DNA of 64,000 nt from Corallium rubrum (taxonomy: Eukaryota > Cnidaria > Anthozoa > Scleralcyonacea > Coralliidae): NCBI GenBank assembly GCA_964035015.1, contig OZ036004.1, forward strand, positions 15,999,030 to 16,063,029, written 5' to 3'. A model generated the notes under the pieces. That model saw nothing but the letters and a program-made list of their open reading frames with translations. It searched no databases and was not told the origin of the DNA. The position numbers and the translations under genes are program-made. Below are positions 34,465 through 49,100 of this stretch, piece by piece; positions within the stretch are counted from its first letter, which is position 1; the number at the start of each line of letters is the position of its first letter.

Positions 34465-34920
34465 ATTATTGTCTTAAATGAAAGAACTCTCAAAACGACA
34501 AGTAACATCTTTTGCAGATGTTCGTTTCCGTGACTCGTTGTTGAGATATTTCAGTTTCTTTGATATGCAAATTAAACACTTTGACGTCACACGTGTATAA
34601 TGAGTTATCAGAGAAGGTTCGGTATCCTTGCTATTATCAAACGAAATCAATTAAAAATCTGTATGTCTAATGCTGTATGCAAAATAGACGCACAGGATCG
34701 TCTTCGAAGTGATTTCGTTTGATAATAGCAAAGAAAGATATAGAACTTTCTCCGGTAACTCATTATACACGTGTGATGTCAAAGAGTTTAATTTGCATAT
34801 CAAAGAAACTGAAATATCTCAACAACGAAGCACGGAAACGAAGATCTGCAAAAGATGTTACGTTGTAGTTTTAAGAGTTCTTTCATTTAAGACAATAATA
34901 ATTTTCGCTCCATAGGCACT
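34465..34920. mobile_element. MITE family P, copy 3
   Basis: Inverted ends ttattattgtctta / aagacaataata. Arms carry tttgatatgcaaattaaac and complement. Confidence 0.7.
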
Positions 34921-35944
34921 TTAATGAGGACCTACTCGTCTTCAAAGATTTAGATTTGAATGACTTTATTGCCTATAGCAAATGGTGGTCAAAAAGAGCG
35001 AAATGCCCCAATTGAACATAGAAGAGGGGGTAATGGGGTATTTTCGTGCTCCGTATTGGGGTAATTTAATTATTCATTCTTTGTTCAGTCATCTTTTTAT
35101 TAAACTTTTTCGATCCTGTCATGGATGGCGTGCATCGAGCTTCTGGTGTATTTAATACCTGTTTTCCGTTTTTCAACAGTATTTTAAGTCCGTTATTTAT
35201 CGTTATTTGTCGTTACTGGTCTTAACGACATGTTCCATTATTTGTGTCTGGATTTCACCTCCGTAAAGATCACAAGGGACCATAAGGGATCATAATGTAC
35301 ATTGCTAGATCAGAATCACATTGGCTCCCATCAATATGGCGGACATGGCGGGACTCTCAGACCTCTCAGAGCCGAATATTCGATAAATTTTGTGAATCCA
35401 AGCGCATTGTTAAACGCAAAAAATAGTAGTGAAAAATAAGTTTGTTATTTTACGTGCTTCAGGACTTCCTTCTTTTATTTTTCATGCTTCAAGATCGCTG
35501 GATATTATTTCTCATGCTTCAGGATTGGTTCCCCCCCCCCCCCCCCCCAACCACCACCAATTACCTCCAGGCCCTCTTCAAATTAGGCAGGTGTAACAGG
35601 ACCAGATGGCCCCCTTCAGAATGCCCCCGGGGCATCTGACGTAATCCGACAGTCGAGTTCTTTATTCCAACTTTATAAAACTTGATTGAAGAGGTTTGTT
35701 CAGAATTCCCGAAGGGATGGTGTTGAAAGAAGAAAATATTGTCGTGCGTACTAAGCTTCGCTTTTTGTTTATATATATATATATATATATACACTATATT
35801 TTATAGACAGAGCAGTCATCTCCACCCGCCTAGTGGGACTAGCAACTATCAAGAATTTATTTTATAACGATGACTGTATACTATATTATATAATCGTTAT
35901 TTATAGTCAGTTTCCAGATTATAACACATATGTATAATATATTT
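34921..35944. other. Intergenic, no gene seen
   Basis: No supported ORF. A poly-C run lies at about 35530-35548 and a (TA)n tract at 35770-35790. Confidence 0.4.
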
Positions 35945-36224
35945 CTAAAATCATTAATAATTCATGAGGAAAACACAAAGAAAAATAATAAGCTTATCGG
36001 ATCTATATATGTGATATATACTCGCTCTAAGTTTCGCACTGGTTTTTAACGGCTGAGATAAGCTTAATTTTCAAAATTACTACGCCAATGAACGTATGAA
36101 GTGATGAATTTTGGAAGTAATTTAAAAACCTTGCAGTATGGGCTTTATCGATCGGCTCTAAAACACACGGCTATCGCCTCGGGTTTTATATCCGATAAAG
36201 CCCTCCTGTGCGGCTTTTAAATAT

Positions 36225-36225
<1 letters not shown>
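35945..36225. repeat. Dispersed palindromic repeat, copy 2
   Basis: Same block order as 12450-12760: aattcatgaggaaaacacaa, atatgtgatata, then a hairpin around acggctatcgcctcg. Confidence 0.55.
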
Positions 36226-36283
<58 letters not shown>

Positions 36284-36353
36284 CGGTATCAGTAAAAGCT
36301 GTTGTTTAAATTTATCTTGTATGCTTTACGGTGTACTTACCTGTACTTATTAC

Positions 36354-36392
<39 letters not shown>

Positions 36393-36590
36393 ATTAAATT
36401 AAATTTATTATTTTTATAGTTTATTATTACAGTTATTATACGGCATCAGTAAAAGCTGTTGTTTAAATTTATCTTGTATGCTTTACGGTGTACTTACCTG
36501 TACTTATTACTGTTATTATTATTATTATTACTATATTAAATTAAATTTATTATTTTTATAGTTTATTATTACAGTTATTATTATTATAAC
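36222..36590. repeat. (TA)n followed by a 150-bp direct tandem duplication
   Basis: A TA array (36222-36281), then two copies (36282-36435, 36436-36590) of a unit with gtatcagtaaaagctgttg, cggtgtacttacctgtac and an ATT array of different length in each. Confidence 0.85.
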
Positions 36591-37507
36591 TGAACGAGAT
36601 ATTCTTTTTAAATAAAGCTTTCTATCTGTTGTACAACAGTCCAGCAGTCAAACAGGTCATACAACAAAAAGTAATTGATTAAAAAAATGACTGCAAATAG
36701 CTTTTGAATTTTGCAAAATTTTGAAACAAATGAATTATGTATTGTGCGGAATATTCTAATGGCTTTTTAACAAGAACTTTGTTAAGGACAGCTGTGTTTA
36801 GTTTTCTTATTCTACAACTTTACTTTAGCCAATGACTGATTATTAATAATTACTGCGTGATGCCCATTTTCACAAAAAAAAATTCTCTTTGCAAAGTTAT
36901 AAACTTTAAACAGCGAAATATATAAAGACAACATTAACCATTTTCAACTTTCTATTTTGTTACGCAAAAAATGTTTAGCTGTTCATTGATAAAACGTTTC
37001 TGAGTTGAAACAAAGCGTCGAGGTGTCGCTAAACGTTAACACAGCCGGTACAGTGTAATGACAAAGTCAAAACTTCTATTTTAATTTAATTGAGAGGATC
37101 AGTATATATAGAACACATCGGCAATATTGTGTCTTTCAATTAGGCCAAATATTCAATTATTCGAACGCGATGATTTCTACATACAATCTCTATGTTCTAT
37201 AAAAAAGTGGTTGTGTCGATATACTACTATATGATCTTATCATATACATTTTTCAACTTTAAGCTTTCTAGGTAACTCGAGAGAACTTTGAAAGTCAACT
37301 GACAGGTACTTACGTTTTTAGTTTAATTTCTTAAGTTTCAAAAAACAACAAAGTCAACCGCCGAATAGATAATTAATATGAGCTTCGATTGAATTATCTG
37401 AAAAACAGATCCAAGTTCATTTTAAGTGCAGCTTTGGCCAAGCTACGAGCTGCGCTTTCGACCGAGGGATTTTGTTCACTCTTTCTGGAGTTGAGTCCAA
37501 TTTGAGG
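36591..37507 (+). promoter_or_regulatory. Upstream region of the PAN/EGF/TLDc gene
   Basis: No ORF. tatatata-type sequences at 36917 and 37104 are weak TATA candidates. No firm promoter assignment is possible. Confidence 0.2.
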
Positions 37508-37673
37508 ATGTACCAAGACAGGAACTTTTTCATCAAGTCTTCTGGTCAACGACTATTCTTTCGCCTGACCTTTCTCTTTCTGCTATATTGGGCGTTGAAT
37601 TTTCACCTTGTTCAATCCCATGATAATCCCGTTCCAGGACGAACAAAGTTCTGCTCGGATGTAGGTAGCGAAG
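37508..37673 (+). CDS. Exon 1: signal peptide
   Basis: ATG 37508 is the first Met of the frame. The upstream extension has only a TTG. Hydrophobic core [18 protein letters not shown], then [18 protein letters not shown]. Donor gtacgt after GAA-G (phase 1). Confidence 0.75.
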
Positions 37674-38637
37674 GTACGTTAAAACTAAAATAGGCTACTG
37701 ATTACTTGATTAGTCATATTTAGTATATAATCCTATAATTGTGTACTATTATTTTTTAACAAGCATTTAATAGTCGATAAAAGTTGCTTGAGCAAAACCT
37801 TTACATTGCAAGATTTTTTCCCGTCAATTCTGACATTTATAGACATCTAAATTTAATACGAAAGTTGGTGCATGAAATGAGCAAACTTTACTTCAGGTCG
37901 AAAGATTCTTAATACACTGCCGCCCAACTTTATTCTTTCTATCGGAAAATTTTATTCACAGGTAACGAGAAAGTTTTAGGTGATAATGATTGTCAATGAG
38001 CAACATTTGTACGGTTACTGTCGTTTCTCGGCTAAATGTCGCGAGGCCTTGCCGGCGTCTATACCGACAACAGTCTTCTTCATTTCTCACTCTTCCCCGC
38101 ATTTTTCCTTCATTTCACACTTGCATGTCCCTCTCTACTATACGTAACTCCATGTCGTCTTCCCAGCGTCTCTCTCTCTCTCCATTGAGATTTGAAACCA
38201 ACTTGGGTGGACAACTCTTGCTGAAAGACGAGCTGAACATAAATGTATTATGATGTACAAAAATTTACAACATGAAGCTCCAACATATCTGAAGAAGCTT
38301 TTCCCTCACGTCAGAGATGCTGATGGACACTATTTCCGTAATAGAAAAATTAATCTTATTCTGTCGAAAGCAAAAACTTAGTATATAAAGAAAAGCTTTA
38401 TGTTTTCGGGGTCTAAATTATGGAGCTGCCTACCTATAGAAACGAAGCTTCAAAACACATCGCTTTTCAAGCGAACTCTGCTATTCTTAGTTATTCTATG
38501 ATTATCCACAAATATATATTAGCCTACTGTTCTACACTTCTTGTAAATACAACCATATATTTCTGTAATAATTTCGGAACTATAATATTCGGCTCTCTTG
38601 AAAAGCAATTTTGTATTGATGAGATTCCAAATTTAAA

Positions 38638-38720
<83 letters not shown>

Positions 38721-40248
38721 ATATCTCTCTCTCTCTCCCTCCCTCTCTAAATTCGTCCCAATTAACCCCTATTCTTTTCTTTAGATCAGCATGCATTTGG
38801 CACTCTATCTCTCAAAGATATACAGCACACACTTGTTTTTCTATTCTCATTTCTGTCGGCTGCAATATTCTATACCTTACTCTACATTAATCATAGCCTA
38901 TGTCTTACTTATAGACACCATCGCACTCCTCGCATGCAAGTGTCACAATTGTCACGCATGCATACTTCAAACTTTTCCAGCTGTCCCAATTTGTCCCGCT
39001 TTACAACGTCAGAAACCGACTCAACTCAAATTCCATTCCTTTCCTTAATTTCGCATTGCATTGAACACTATATTCCTCAATAGTATACAACGCATTCATC
39101 GTTTTATTCTCATCTTTTTTCACTCTAATGTTCCACTTTGCTCCACATTCATGGCTACACCAACCCACTCCCTGCATGCAACTGTCACATATACACCTCT
39201 TTAAACTTTCCCAGCTGTCTTAATTTGTCCCGCTTTACGACGTCAGAACTGACTCAATACTCCTTCCTTTCCTTAGCTTCCTACTCAATACTCTATGTTT
39301 CAGAGATATACGCTACATACATTCATCGTTGAATCCTCATATCCGCTCAAATCGTATACATGCACTCTGTTCCACATTAGTGCCCCACGTCTTACTTCCA
39401 TACACCATGGCACTCCTCGGCACTCACTGCACGTATCACGCACATATACTGCCGGTATTTTAAACCTTTCCCACACACATAACGCATTCTCACGGCAGAT
39501 TTCGAGCACGTTCCTCCTCTCTCATCTAGGATATTTCCCTGATAACAAAGTTTCCCAACATTTTCCAAATGCACTCTATTTCCCAGATCCATGCTTTCAT
39601 CCACACTACTCCTCATGCACCTGCCGTCTCACACCTTACAAACATGAAACATGCAAATGTATTCTCATCTTAACTCTAGCGAGTGAGCCATTCACATTTG
39701 AACATCACTTCGAATTACTGCACTTTATACATGGAACAAAGTATTCTCAAATATTCTGATGAACCACAATTTAAAATTTCTAATTCTAGTTTTCAATCTT
39801 GGGCCAGTGTGCATGGGTTTCGTTTTGTCATTACGACTACCTTATAGGCCTAGTTGTTTAATATAATCATATCTCATAACTATTAATAATTATTTATCAT
39901 TATTTTTGTCAATATAAATGAACTAAAACGTCCGTATATGACTAAACAAAAATAATGCATGTATACTTCTAAAGAAGTATGTATTTTGACATTTTTCTAA
40001 TTATTTATTCAGAATGAAAACTAAATGAAAAGCACATTAAACTTTGTTTATACTGCATGGATAACTCTATGAGACAAACTCAAATTTAATTTAAGAGAAA
40101 CCTATTTTGAAACGACTGTTTTCAAAACACTTATAACTATACTTATAATCTGAAAAACAATAATACGGACCTGGTACTACTAAAACCCATGAGAATTATT
40201 AAGAAGAAACTTTAAATTTAGCAAACTGTTGGAGCGCTTTATTTTACC

Positions 40249-40279
<31 letters not shown>

Positions 40280-43089
40280 GGGAAGTCGTCCCGGAAAGCC
40301 ATGCATGAAAGTGTTAAAAGGAACACATGCATAATGTGCATTGCATATACGCCCGACTGTGCATACAAAACTGGGTCGCGCCTAACAACTTATATATGCA
40401 TATATTCTATGTAGTTTCACCTGCGTACATCAGGCATATTTAAATTGTTTCTCCCAGAGGTCCAGTATTATAGGTGCTATTCTTTATTGCTCGAGTCTTA
40501 AGCCTGGTTTTCATATAGCCGTATAGCCGGCGGCATGGCTGGGGGAAGGGGCAATGGTCCAATCGCATACAACTTTTCATTGCTGGCTAATTCAACACTG
40601 TGTCTATGATTGGACCATCGCCCCTTGTCGCAGCCATGCCGCCGGATCTTACAGCTATGTGGAAACCAGGCTTTAATGATGCAGGAAGCCGGAGTACCCA
40701 AAGAAAACTGGTGTTTGGTATAGAATGAAGCTGGAAGTACTCTTCTCACCCCTACAAAAAATCCCTACTCTATATAGAATACAGCCTTATATACATGTAA
40801 GTCAACCTATAAGATCCTATAGGTTTCTATAGGCAATTGGCACGTTTACGTTCAAGGCGACCTATATAAAAATACAATGATATATAGGTAATCCATGCAC
40901 ATGCACCCATACATTTCTGTATAGACTTTGTGGGTTTCTATAGGCAATTGGAACACTTTCTATGGGGTGCCTATAAACTTTTCTCGTAATTGCACACATG
41001 CACACAATGAGAAATTTTAAAATGATAACTGCATGCATCGAGCATGAAGAATCGTGAATACACGGTTCGTATACAGGTGATATGCACTAATCGCTACGCC
41101 AATAACATACTTTAGTTTTAATTAAAATTGAATGTAAAAAGTTTACTTGAAAATTTTTCTTGTTAAAGGTCATCGTTTAAACAGCACGGTACATAGTAAA
41201 GGTTATGCTTTGTCACGAATAGATTGTGTGGCTCAGTGTGTTCACAAGCCATGTTGCAGATCAACAAACTACAGAGAACGTGACTCTTTTAACGGGGGAA
41301 AAATTGCGAGTTACTTCACGCCCTGGCATCAGAACAACCTAAAGATTTAAAAAGAGACGACGATTACGTTTATAGCATACTGCTTGAGCCAGGAAGAGTA
41401 AGTATCAAGCTAAAACAGTAAAACGTAAGACTTGTATTATTGAAAAGAAAGAATTTTGTACAGAAAATTGAAGTATAGACTTTAGCTGTAAGAAGTAGAC
41501 CAGTCAGGCAAGAGGCTTTTTAACATTGTAACAGCTTTTTTACTGTGTGTTTCGAACATAATATGAGCGAGCTTACATCTTTTGATATACTAAAGACTTA
41601 TTAACCGAGTGCGAGGTCTGTACGGGAAAGTATTTGCCTCAGGTTTTCGTACAGACCGAGCGACGAAGGAGCGAGGTTTGTGCGATAAAACCGAGGGCAA
41701 ATACTTTCCAGTACAGACCCAGCAAACGAGGTTAATAAGAAATTTATTATATGGCTATTGATTCATTTTATTTTTAAGCTTCGAGCGTTGTTTTCGTCTT
41801 CGGAGTATGCTGCATGTTTACCTTTCCTGTTGACTTTTTCGTGTCGCTTCTTGGCCTTCTTATTTACACTAGTTCGGCTTTTATTTGTCGTGTTTTTAGA
41901 TAAACAGCTTTAAAGGAAACCAGCAGTGATGTTCCAGCACATTTTATTGTTCAGAATATTTGAATAAAGATACCTGTTTCTCTTTTATTTGTATTCAAAT
42001 CAACTCGGAAATGTTCCCGCCAAAACTTACAGGGCCGAGAAAAAAGCGTATTGACCGGTCGGTCAATATCGTAAAATCCCGACCTCTCAGGAACCAATCA
42101 GCGTTCGTCGTTTTGCCTACGGACCGGAAATCAAACCCAGCCATATAATAAAGGCATGTACTAAGCTATATAGCCGCTGAGACCGTCGAAATGTCAGTCA
42201 TGCACTACCACCACTAACAGTCTTTCTCAAGACTATATTCTAACCTAGACGAGCAACTTTCGCAAACATGTTATTTTAATTCTTTCAACTTGTTTAGATT
42301 CCCACTACACTTGTAAGAACTATAGTCGACACTTAATGCTTTTTACAACATTAACAGATTACTCTCTTTTTATTCGGTTCTTTTGGGTGCGATTTTTACT
42401 AAGAAGCTTAACACTCCACAGTCAGTCTTCAAATCAGTTGTAGAGCATATCACTACAATATAATATAATATAATATAATATAATATAATATAAAGTAACT
42501 ATAATATAGAGGTTATATATGTATTGTAATGATTATAATGTATTCTCATCTTAACTCTAGCGAGTCTCAGTATCACTTGTGAACGACTGCACTTCATACA
42601 TGGAACAAATTATTCCAAAATATTCTGATGAACAACAATTTAAAATTTCTAATTCTAGTTTCAGATCTTGGGCGAGTGTTGGTTTCGTTTTGGCATTACG
42701 ACTATCTTATAGTCTTAGTTGTTTAACCCTTTCAACCGTAGCGGCCTCCAAAGGACGAGAAAAATCGTCTGGCGTTAGCCAGAGTAAAATACTAAAAGGG
42801 AATTCAGGGTTGAGGGTTAATATATAAGAATATCTCATAACTGTAATAATTTATTTTTTTTATCAATATACACATAAACTAAAACGTCTGTATATGACTA
42901 AACAAACATAATCCATGTATTTCTAATGAAAGTATGTATTTTGACATTTTTCTAATTACTTATTCATAATGAAAACTAAATGAAAAACATCAGTCACAGT
43001 CTTCAAATTTTCAGAGTATATCACTACAATACAATATAATATAAAGTAACTATAATATAGAGGTTATATTCATATTGTAATGATTATAA

Positions 43090-43143
<54 letters not shown>

Positions 43144-46100
43144 CCTCATCAACATGCACGGGAAATTTAGAAGACAAATGATAAATTTCCCTCTTTCATG
43201 AGCGATGGGGGAAATACGAGAACAAAAGAATCCGAGGCGATCATGGCATTACTAAATTAAAAATATCTGAGTTCATAGTCTTGAAAAGAAACACTCTATT
43301 ATAAAATTAAGTTATAAATTCAAATGCAGCCTATTTCCAGCTGCTTTTTAAGAAAAATAAAAATTTCTATCAAACAGCTGCAAATAGGCTTAATTTGATT
43401 TTACTCAATTTTACCAAAATATTCCCCTATGGGACAACTTTATACATATATGTGTCAACAAATAGTTGCTCAATTAAAGACGTTTTAGTCTTTATTAACA
43501 TTTGAACCTTAGTGTGGATACTTCTTTATTGTCAATTTTATTTATCTCTTTCTCGTCGATTTTTTCTAATCATGGCTGAATAATTGCAGTGTATGACTTA
43601 ATCGTTAAAAACAATTTTACTTTGTTTATAGTCATTTGACTGTGGTTGCTATTCGTGTGAAAATAATGGCAGATGTGAAAGACCCAAGAAGTCATGTTCA
43701 TGTTTTTCTGGTTTTACTGGAAAGAAGTGTGATAAAGGTATAATAATGAACTGAGATGTTTAACTCAAATTATATATTTTATATTTAGTTGTTATTAAAT
43801 TTCAGTAAACAAATTTGTATTGTTGTTTTATTATTTTCAGACGTCGACGAATGCGGTGTCCTTAATTCCTGTCACCAAAATTCCACGTGCAATAATACTG
43901 TTGGTTCTTATACTTGCACGTGTAATCATGGATTTACTGGAAATGGAACCAATTGTACAGGTGATTTATAATAAGTTCTTCTAGTTCTAGTGTTTTACAA
44001 CTTCTTTATTTTAGCATACGAGTAGATAACCCCCCCCCCCCCCCATCCACCGACACAAAGGGATGTCGCCTCATTAATATTCAGCGTGACTCACGCATCT
44101 TGACTCACGCACCGTGACTCACGCATGACTCACGCATGACTCACGCACCGTGACTCACGCACCATGACTCACGCATGACTCACGCCTGTGACATGATTAG
44201 GAAAGATTGGGATAATTATAGTATACATGAAATTATGTACGCTCGGACATTGCGATGTTAGGATTACACCTGGTCTGGTCGGCTAAGTTCGTTGGACGAA
44301 TCTGTACTTGTTCGAGACTTTAGAGAAAGATTGGAACGTTTGTTGAAAGCCGTTTAGAACTGAGACATGAATACTCGACATATAAATTGAATAATATGGA
44401 GACTTTGAATATTATATTAACCTAAATGATCAAACAGTCTTATACACGTTTTGTGGCAATAAGTGTTTTAAAGAGTTATCGTTTACTTTGGCCTACTTTG
44501 TAGAGGAACGAAACAGAAATGGATAGAGACACTTTATATTTTTTGTCTTAAACCTGGTTTGTAGGAATTTAGCGGGTTTTTTGGTTAAGTAATCTGAGTG
44601 TTATTTACGAAGAGATGAATGTTAACAGTTTTGGTCGAATTATCGCTTATCTAACCCTAGTGTATAGAGTATACGAATCCTTGGATGAAGAATCAATTCG
44701 AGAAGTCGTAAGAAGAACGATTTTAAGTGTGGAAATATAAAGCCAAAGCGGTTTATTACTTTGAAAGCGTTGCTACGCTTTCTGTTCCTAAGTGTGATAT
44801 TTGCATATTTATCCTCAGTGCACGTGCAGGAGACAAAAGAGAAACTCATTAGGGCAATTATGAGGATTAGGCAAGTCTAGGCGAGAAAGTCATTAACAAC
44901 ACGCGTACATGTAATACAGAATTTAAACTATTTTATTGAGAAATATATCTTTACACAAAAAACTCTTGATTATTTAGTGATCTATCGGTAACACTAGCAT
45001 ATGGGCATACAGTACATCTTATAATCCGAAGGCATGGATCATGAGTCTTGAATTCTGTACCACAAACATTACATATCAGATTTCGAATAACACATTTGTT
45101 AAAATATTTCCACAAACACGTAGGACACTCAATTACATGTGTAAAATTAACAGGATTCTGACAACGTTCGCAATCAACAGGTTCGTCAATTATAGAATTT
45201 CGGTGTAATCTTTATCGTGTTCTGAATCTTCTTCGGAGGACGTTTCTTCGTTTTTGCTCTCTGATTCTGCTTCTTCTTCTGCCTGCGCCAACATTGTCAG
45301 CACTCGAACATTTTCGATAAGGTTTTTGTCAATGTTAATGTCGGCGAGTCCTTTTACAAATACATTTAGACCAGCTGGTTCGGGAATTCCTGAGACGTAA
45401 GGTGATACGCAGTATTCTACCAATTCGGCTATTTTTGTGTTTGGTATAGTTCTTCCTTGATACACAATTTCTCCTTTGGGATTCCATGTTAAGTTGACAT
45501 AGGACGCGAGTAAACTATTCAGCAAAGAAGACGCTGTCGCTTCATCGACTCCGTAGTCAAAGTGTGACAGTATTACTTTAACACGAAAATCATCATGTAA
45601 TCTTTCTCCCATCGTGTTCAGGGTTCGAATGAGGGTCTTTACAAAATATCGTTCTTTTATATTAGTTCTGCGAGTCCGTCTAAAACAGAACCAAGTAAGA
45701 CATCAAGAAATCCTGCACCTTTTTGAACCAGTATCTCCTTTTTTCTCATAAAACTACTTCGGGGACTAGCCAAAGTTGATATGTCGTCGCTATAAGGCTT
45801 AACGTCTTCAAGCAAAGCAGGTGATAATTGATACTGCATTGACCAAAAGTTCAACATACAATCACAAATGCATCTAATTTGCTCGGGGTTTGCAGTCTCC
45901 AACAGAGCTCGCTGTTGAATAGGTTCACTTGTACATAAAAGTTCAAGAAACGGTTTATGCTTTTTCATCAACATCTCTATTTGACAGTCAGTGTCGAAAT
46001 GAGGAAAACGCTACCAAAACACACATTTTAAGAGGAGGAGGAGGAGGAGAAAGAGGAGGAGGAGAAAGAGGAGAAAGAGGAGGAGGAGGAGGAGAAAGAG

Positions 46101-49100
46101 GAGGAGAAAGAGGAGGAGAAAGAGGAGGAGGAGGAGAAAGAGGAGGAGGAGGAGAAAGAGGAGGAGGAGGAGGAGGAGGAGAAAGAGGAGGAGGAGAAAG
46201 AGGAGGAGGAAGAGGAGGAGGAGGAGAAAGAGGAGGAGGAGGAGGAGGAGGAGGAGGAGAAAGAGGAGGAGGAGGAGGAGGAGGAGAAAGAGGAGGAGGA
46301 GGAGAAAGAGGAGGAGGAGAAAGAGGAGGAGGAGGAGGAGGAGAGAGAGGAGGAGGAGGAGAAAGAGGAAGAGGCGGAGGAGGAGCAGAATAAATATTTC
46401 TAAAGAATGTCTTATTATTTATTTCTCCTCCGCCTCCTCCTCTTTCTCCTCCTCCTCCTCCTCCTCCTCCTCCTCTTTCTCCTCCTCCTCATTCTCCTCC
46501 TCCTCCTCCTCTCCTCCTCCTCCTCCTCCTTCTCCTCCTCCTCCTCCTCCTCCTCCTCTTTCTCCTCCTCTTTCTCCTCCTCCTCCTCCTCTTTCTCCTC
46601 TTTCTCCTTCTCCTCTTTCTCCTCCTCCTCCTCCTCTTAAAATGTTTTTTTAGTCGCGTTTTCCTCATTTCGACACTGACTGTCAAATAGAGATGTTGAT
46701 GAAAAAGCATAAACCGTTTCTTGAACTTTTATGTACAAGTGAACCTATTCAACAGCGAGCTCTGTTGGAGACTGCAAACCCCGAGCATATTAGATGCATT
46801 TGTGATTGTATGTTGAACTTTTGGTCAATGCAATATCAATTATCATCTGCTTTGCTTGAAGACGTTAAGCCTTATAGCGACGACATATCAACTTTGGCTA
46901 GTCCCCGAAGTAGTTTTATGAGAAAAAAGGAGATACTGGTTCAAAAAGGTGCAGGATTTCTTGATGTCTTACTTGGTCCTGTTTTAGACGGACTCGCAGA
47001 ACTAATATAAAAGAACGATATTTTGTAAAGACCCTCATTCGAACCCTGAACACGATGGGAGAAAGATTACATGATGATTTTCGTGTTAAAGTAATACTGT
47101 CACACTTTGACTACGAAGTTGATGAAGCGACAGCGTCTTCTTTGCTGAATAGTTTACTCGCGTCCTATGTCAACTTAACATGGAATCCCAAAGGAGAAAT
47201 TGTGTATCAAGGAAGAACTATACCAAACACAAAAATAGCCGAATTGGTAGAATACTGCGTATCACCTTACGTCTCAGGAATTCCCGAACCAGCTGGTCTA
47301 AATGTATTTGTAAAAGGACTCGCCGACATTAACATTGACAAAAACCTTATCGAAAATGTTCGAGTGCTGACAATGTTGGCGCAGGCAGAAGAAGAAACAG
47401 AATCAGAGAGCGAAAACGAAGAAACGTCCTCCGAAGAAGATTCAGAACACGATAAAGATTACACCGAAATAGAATCAGAAAATTCTATAATTGACGAACC
47501 TGTTGATTGCGAACGTTGTCAGAATCCTGTTAATTTTACACATGTAATTGAGTGTCCTACGTGTTTGTGGAAATATTTTAACAAATGTGTTATTCGAAAT
47601 CTGATATGTAATGTTTGTGGTACAGAATTCAAGACTCATGATCCATGCCTTCGGATTATAAGATGTACTGTATGCCCATATGCTAGTGTTACCGATAGAT
47701 CACTAAATAATCAAGAGTTTTTTGTGTAAAGATATATTTCTCAATAAAATAGTTTAAATTCTGTATTACATGTACGCGTGTTGTTAATGACTTTCTCGCC
47801 TAGACTTGCCTAATCCTCATAACTGCCCCTAATGAGTTTCTCTTTTGTCTCCTGCACGTGCACTGAGGATAAATATGCAAATATCACACTTAGGAACAGA
47901 AAGCGTAGCAACGCTTTCAAAGTAATAAACCGCTTTGGCTTTATATTTCCACACTTAAAATCGTTCTTCTTACGACTTCTCGAATTGATTCTTCATCCAA
48001 GGATTCGTATACTCTATACACTAGGGTTAGATAAGCGATAATTCGACCAAAACTGTTAACATTCATCTCTTCGTAAATAACACTCAGATTACTTAACCAA
48101 AAAACCGCTAAATTCCTACAAACCAGGTTTAAGACAAAAAATATAAAGTGTCTCTATCCATTTCTGTTTCGTTCCTCTACAAAGTAGGCCAAAGTAAACG
48201 ATAACTCTTTAAAACACTTATTGCCACAAAACGTGTATAAGACTGTTTGATCATTTAGGTTAATATAATATTCAAAGTCTCCATATTATTCAATTTATAT
48301 GTCGAGTATTCATGTCTCAGTTCTAAACGGCTTTCAACAAACGTTCCAATCTTTCTCTAAAGTCTCGAACAAGTACAGATTCGTCCAACGAACTTAGCCG
48401 ACCAGACCAGGTGTAATCCTAACATCGCAATGTCCGAGCGTACATAATTTCATGTATACTATAATTATCCCAATCTTTCCTAATCATGTCACAGGCGTGA
48501 GTCATGCGTGAGTCATGGTGCGTGAGTCACGGTGCGTGAGTCATGCGTGAGTCAAGATGCGTGAGTCACGCTGAATATTAATGAGGCGGCATCCCTTTGT
48601 GTCGGTGGATGGGGGGGGGGGGGGGGGTTATCTACTCATACGCAGAATTATTTTAAGCAGTTTGACATCATAGTCAATCGAGATATGGTCTGGAAACTCA
48701 GCTAAAGTATTTGGTCTATCTTTTTGTTCGCCTTTATTCATTTTTGTGCACGGTGCACGGTCACTGAACACATTGTATTTTAGTGTAATGAACGAATTGT
48801 CCAATAGCAACGTTTCAGTTCAATCACTCAACCGTGCTATTTAAATATTAATAAACCTAAAACAAAGGATGTGCACGGTGTAAGGTACGGTTCAACATAA
48901 AATCCCAGCTCATTATAGGCGCTTTGAAGTTTGCCGAGTTTCCAGACCATATCTCGATTGACTATGTTGACATTTTGATTAGTTAGACTTTTTAGAATTT
49001 CCAGTTGTATCTTTCACAGATAATTCTCAAATTTATGTTATTATATACTTAAACTGAATTGACTTTTTTACTTGTGAACAATGTTTTAATCTTGTTCTAT

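Larger units (their letters stand above)
44021..48636. mobile_element. 4.6-kb palindromic Polinton-like element with duplicated outward-facing genes
   Basis: Flanked by a 6-bp duplication CATACG (44015-44020, 48637-48642). Both ends read AGTAGATAAC then a C-run (14 left, 17 right). From there inward the two halves are near-perfect inverted copies for about 2 kb each, up to a centre of GGA/TCC repeats (46031-46640). A 6-bp TSD and AG-start are hallmarks of Polintons/Mavericks. No DNA polymerase B, integrase, protease, ATPase or capsid frame exists here. It therefore looks like a non-autonomous derivative made of two copies of one end. Sister introns at 50098, 51265, 52254 and 53089 show the empty site (agcatacgcagaatta). 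Confidence 0.75.

Noticed and set aside
45929-46710. Gly-Glu-Arg-rich and poly-Ser/Leu/Arg ORFs
   Set aside because: Translations of the GGA/TCC centre of the palindrome.
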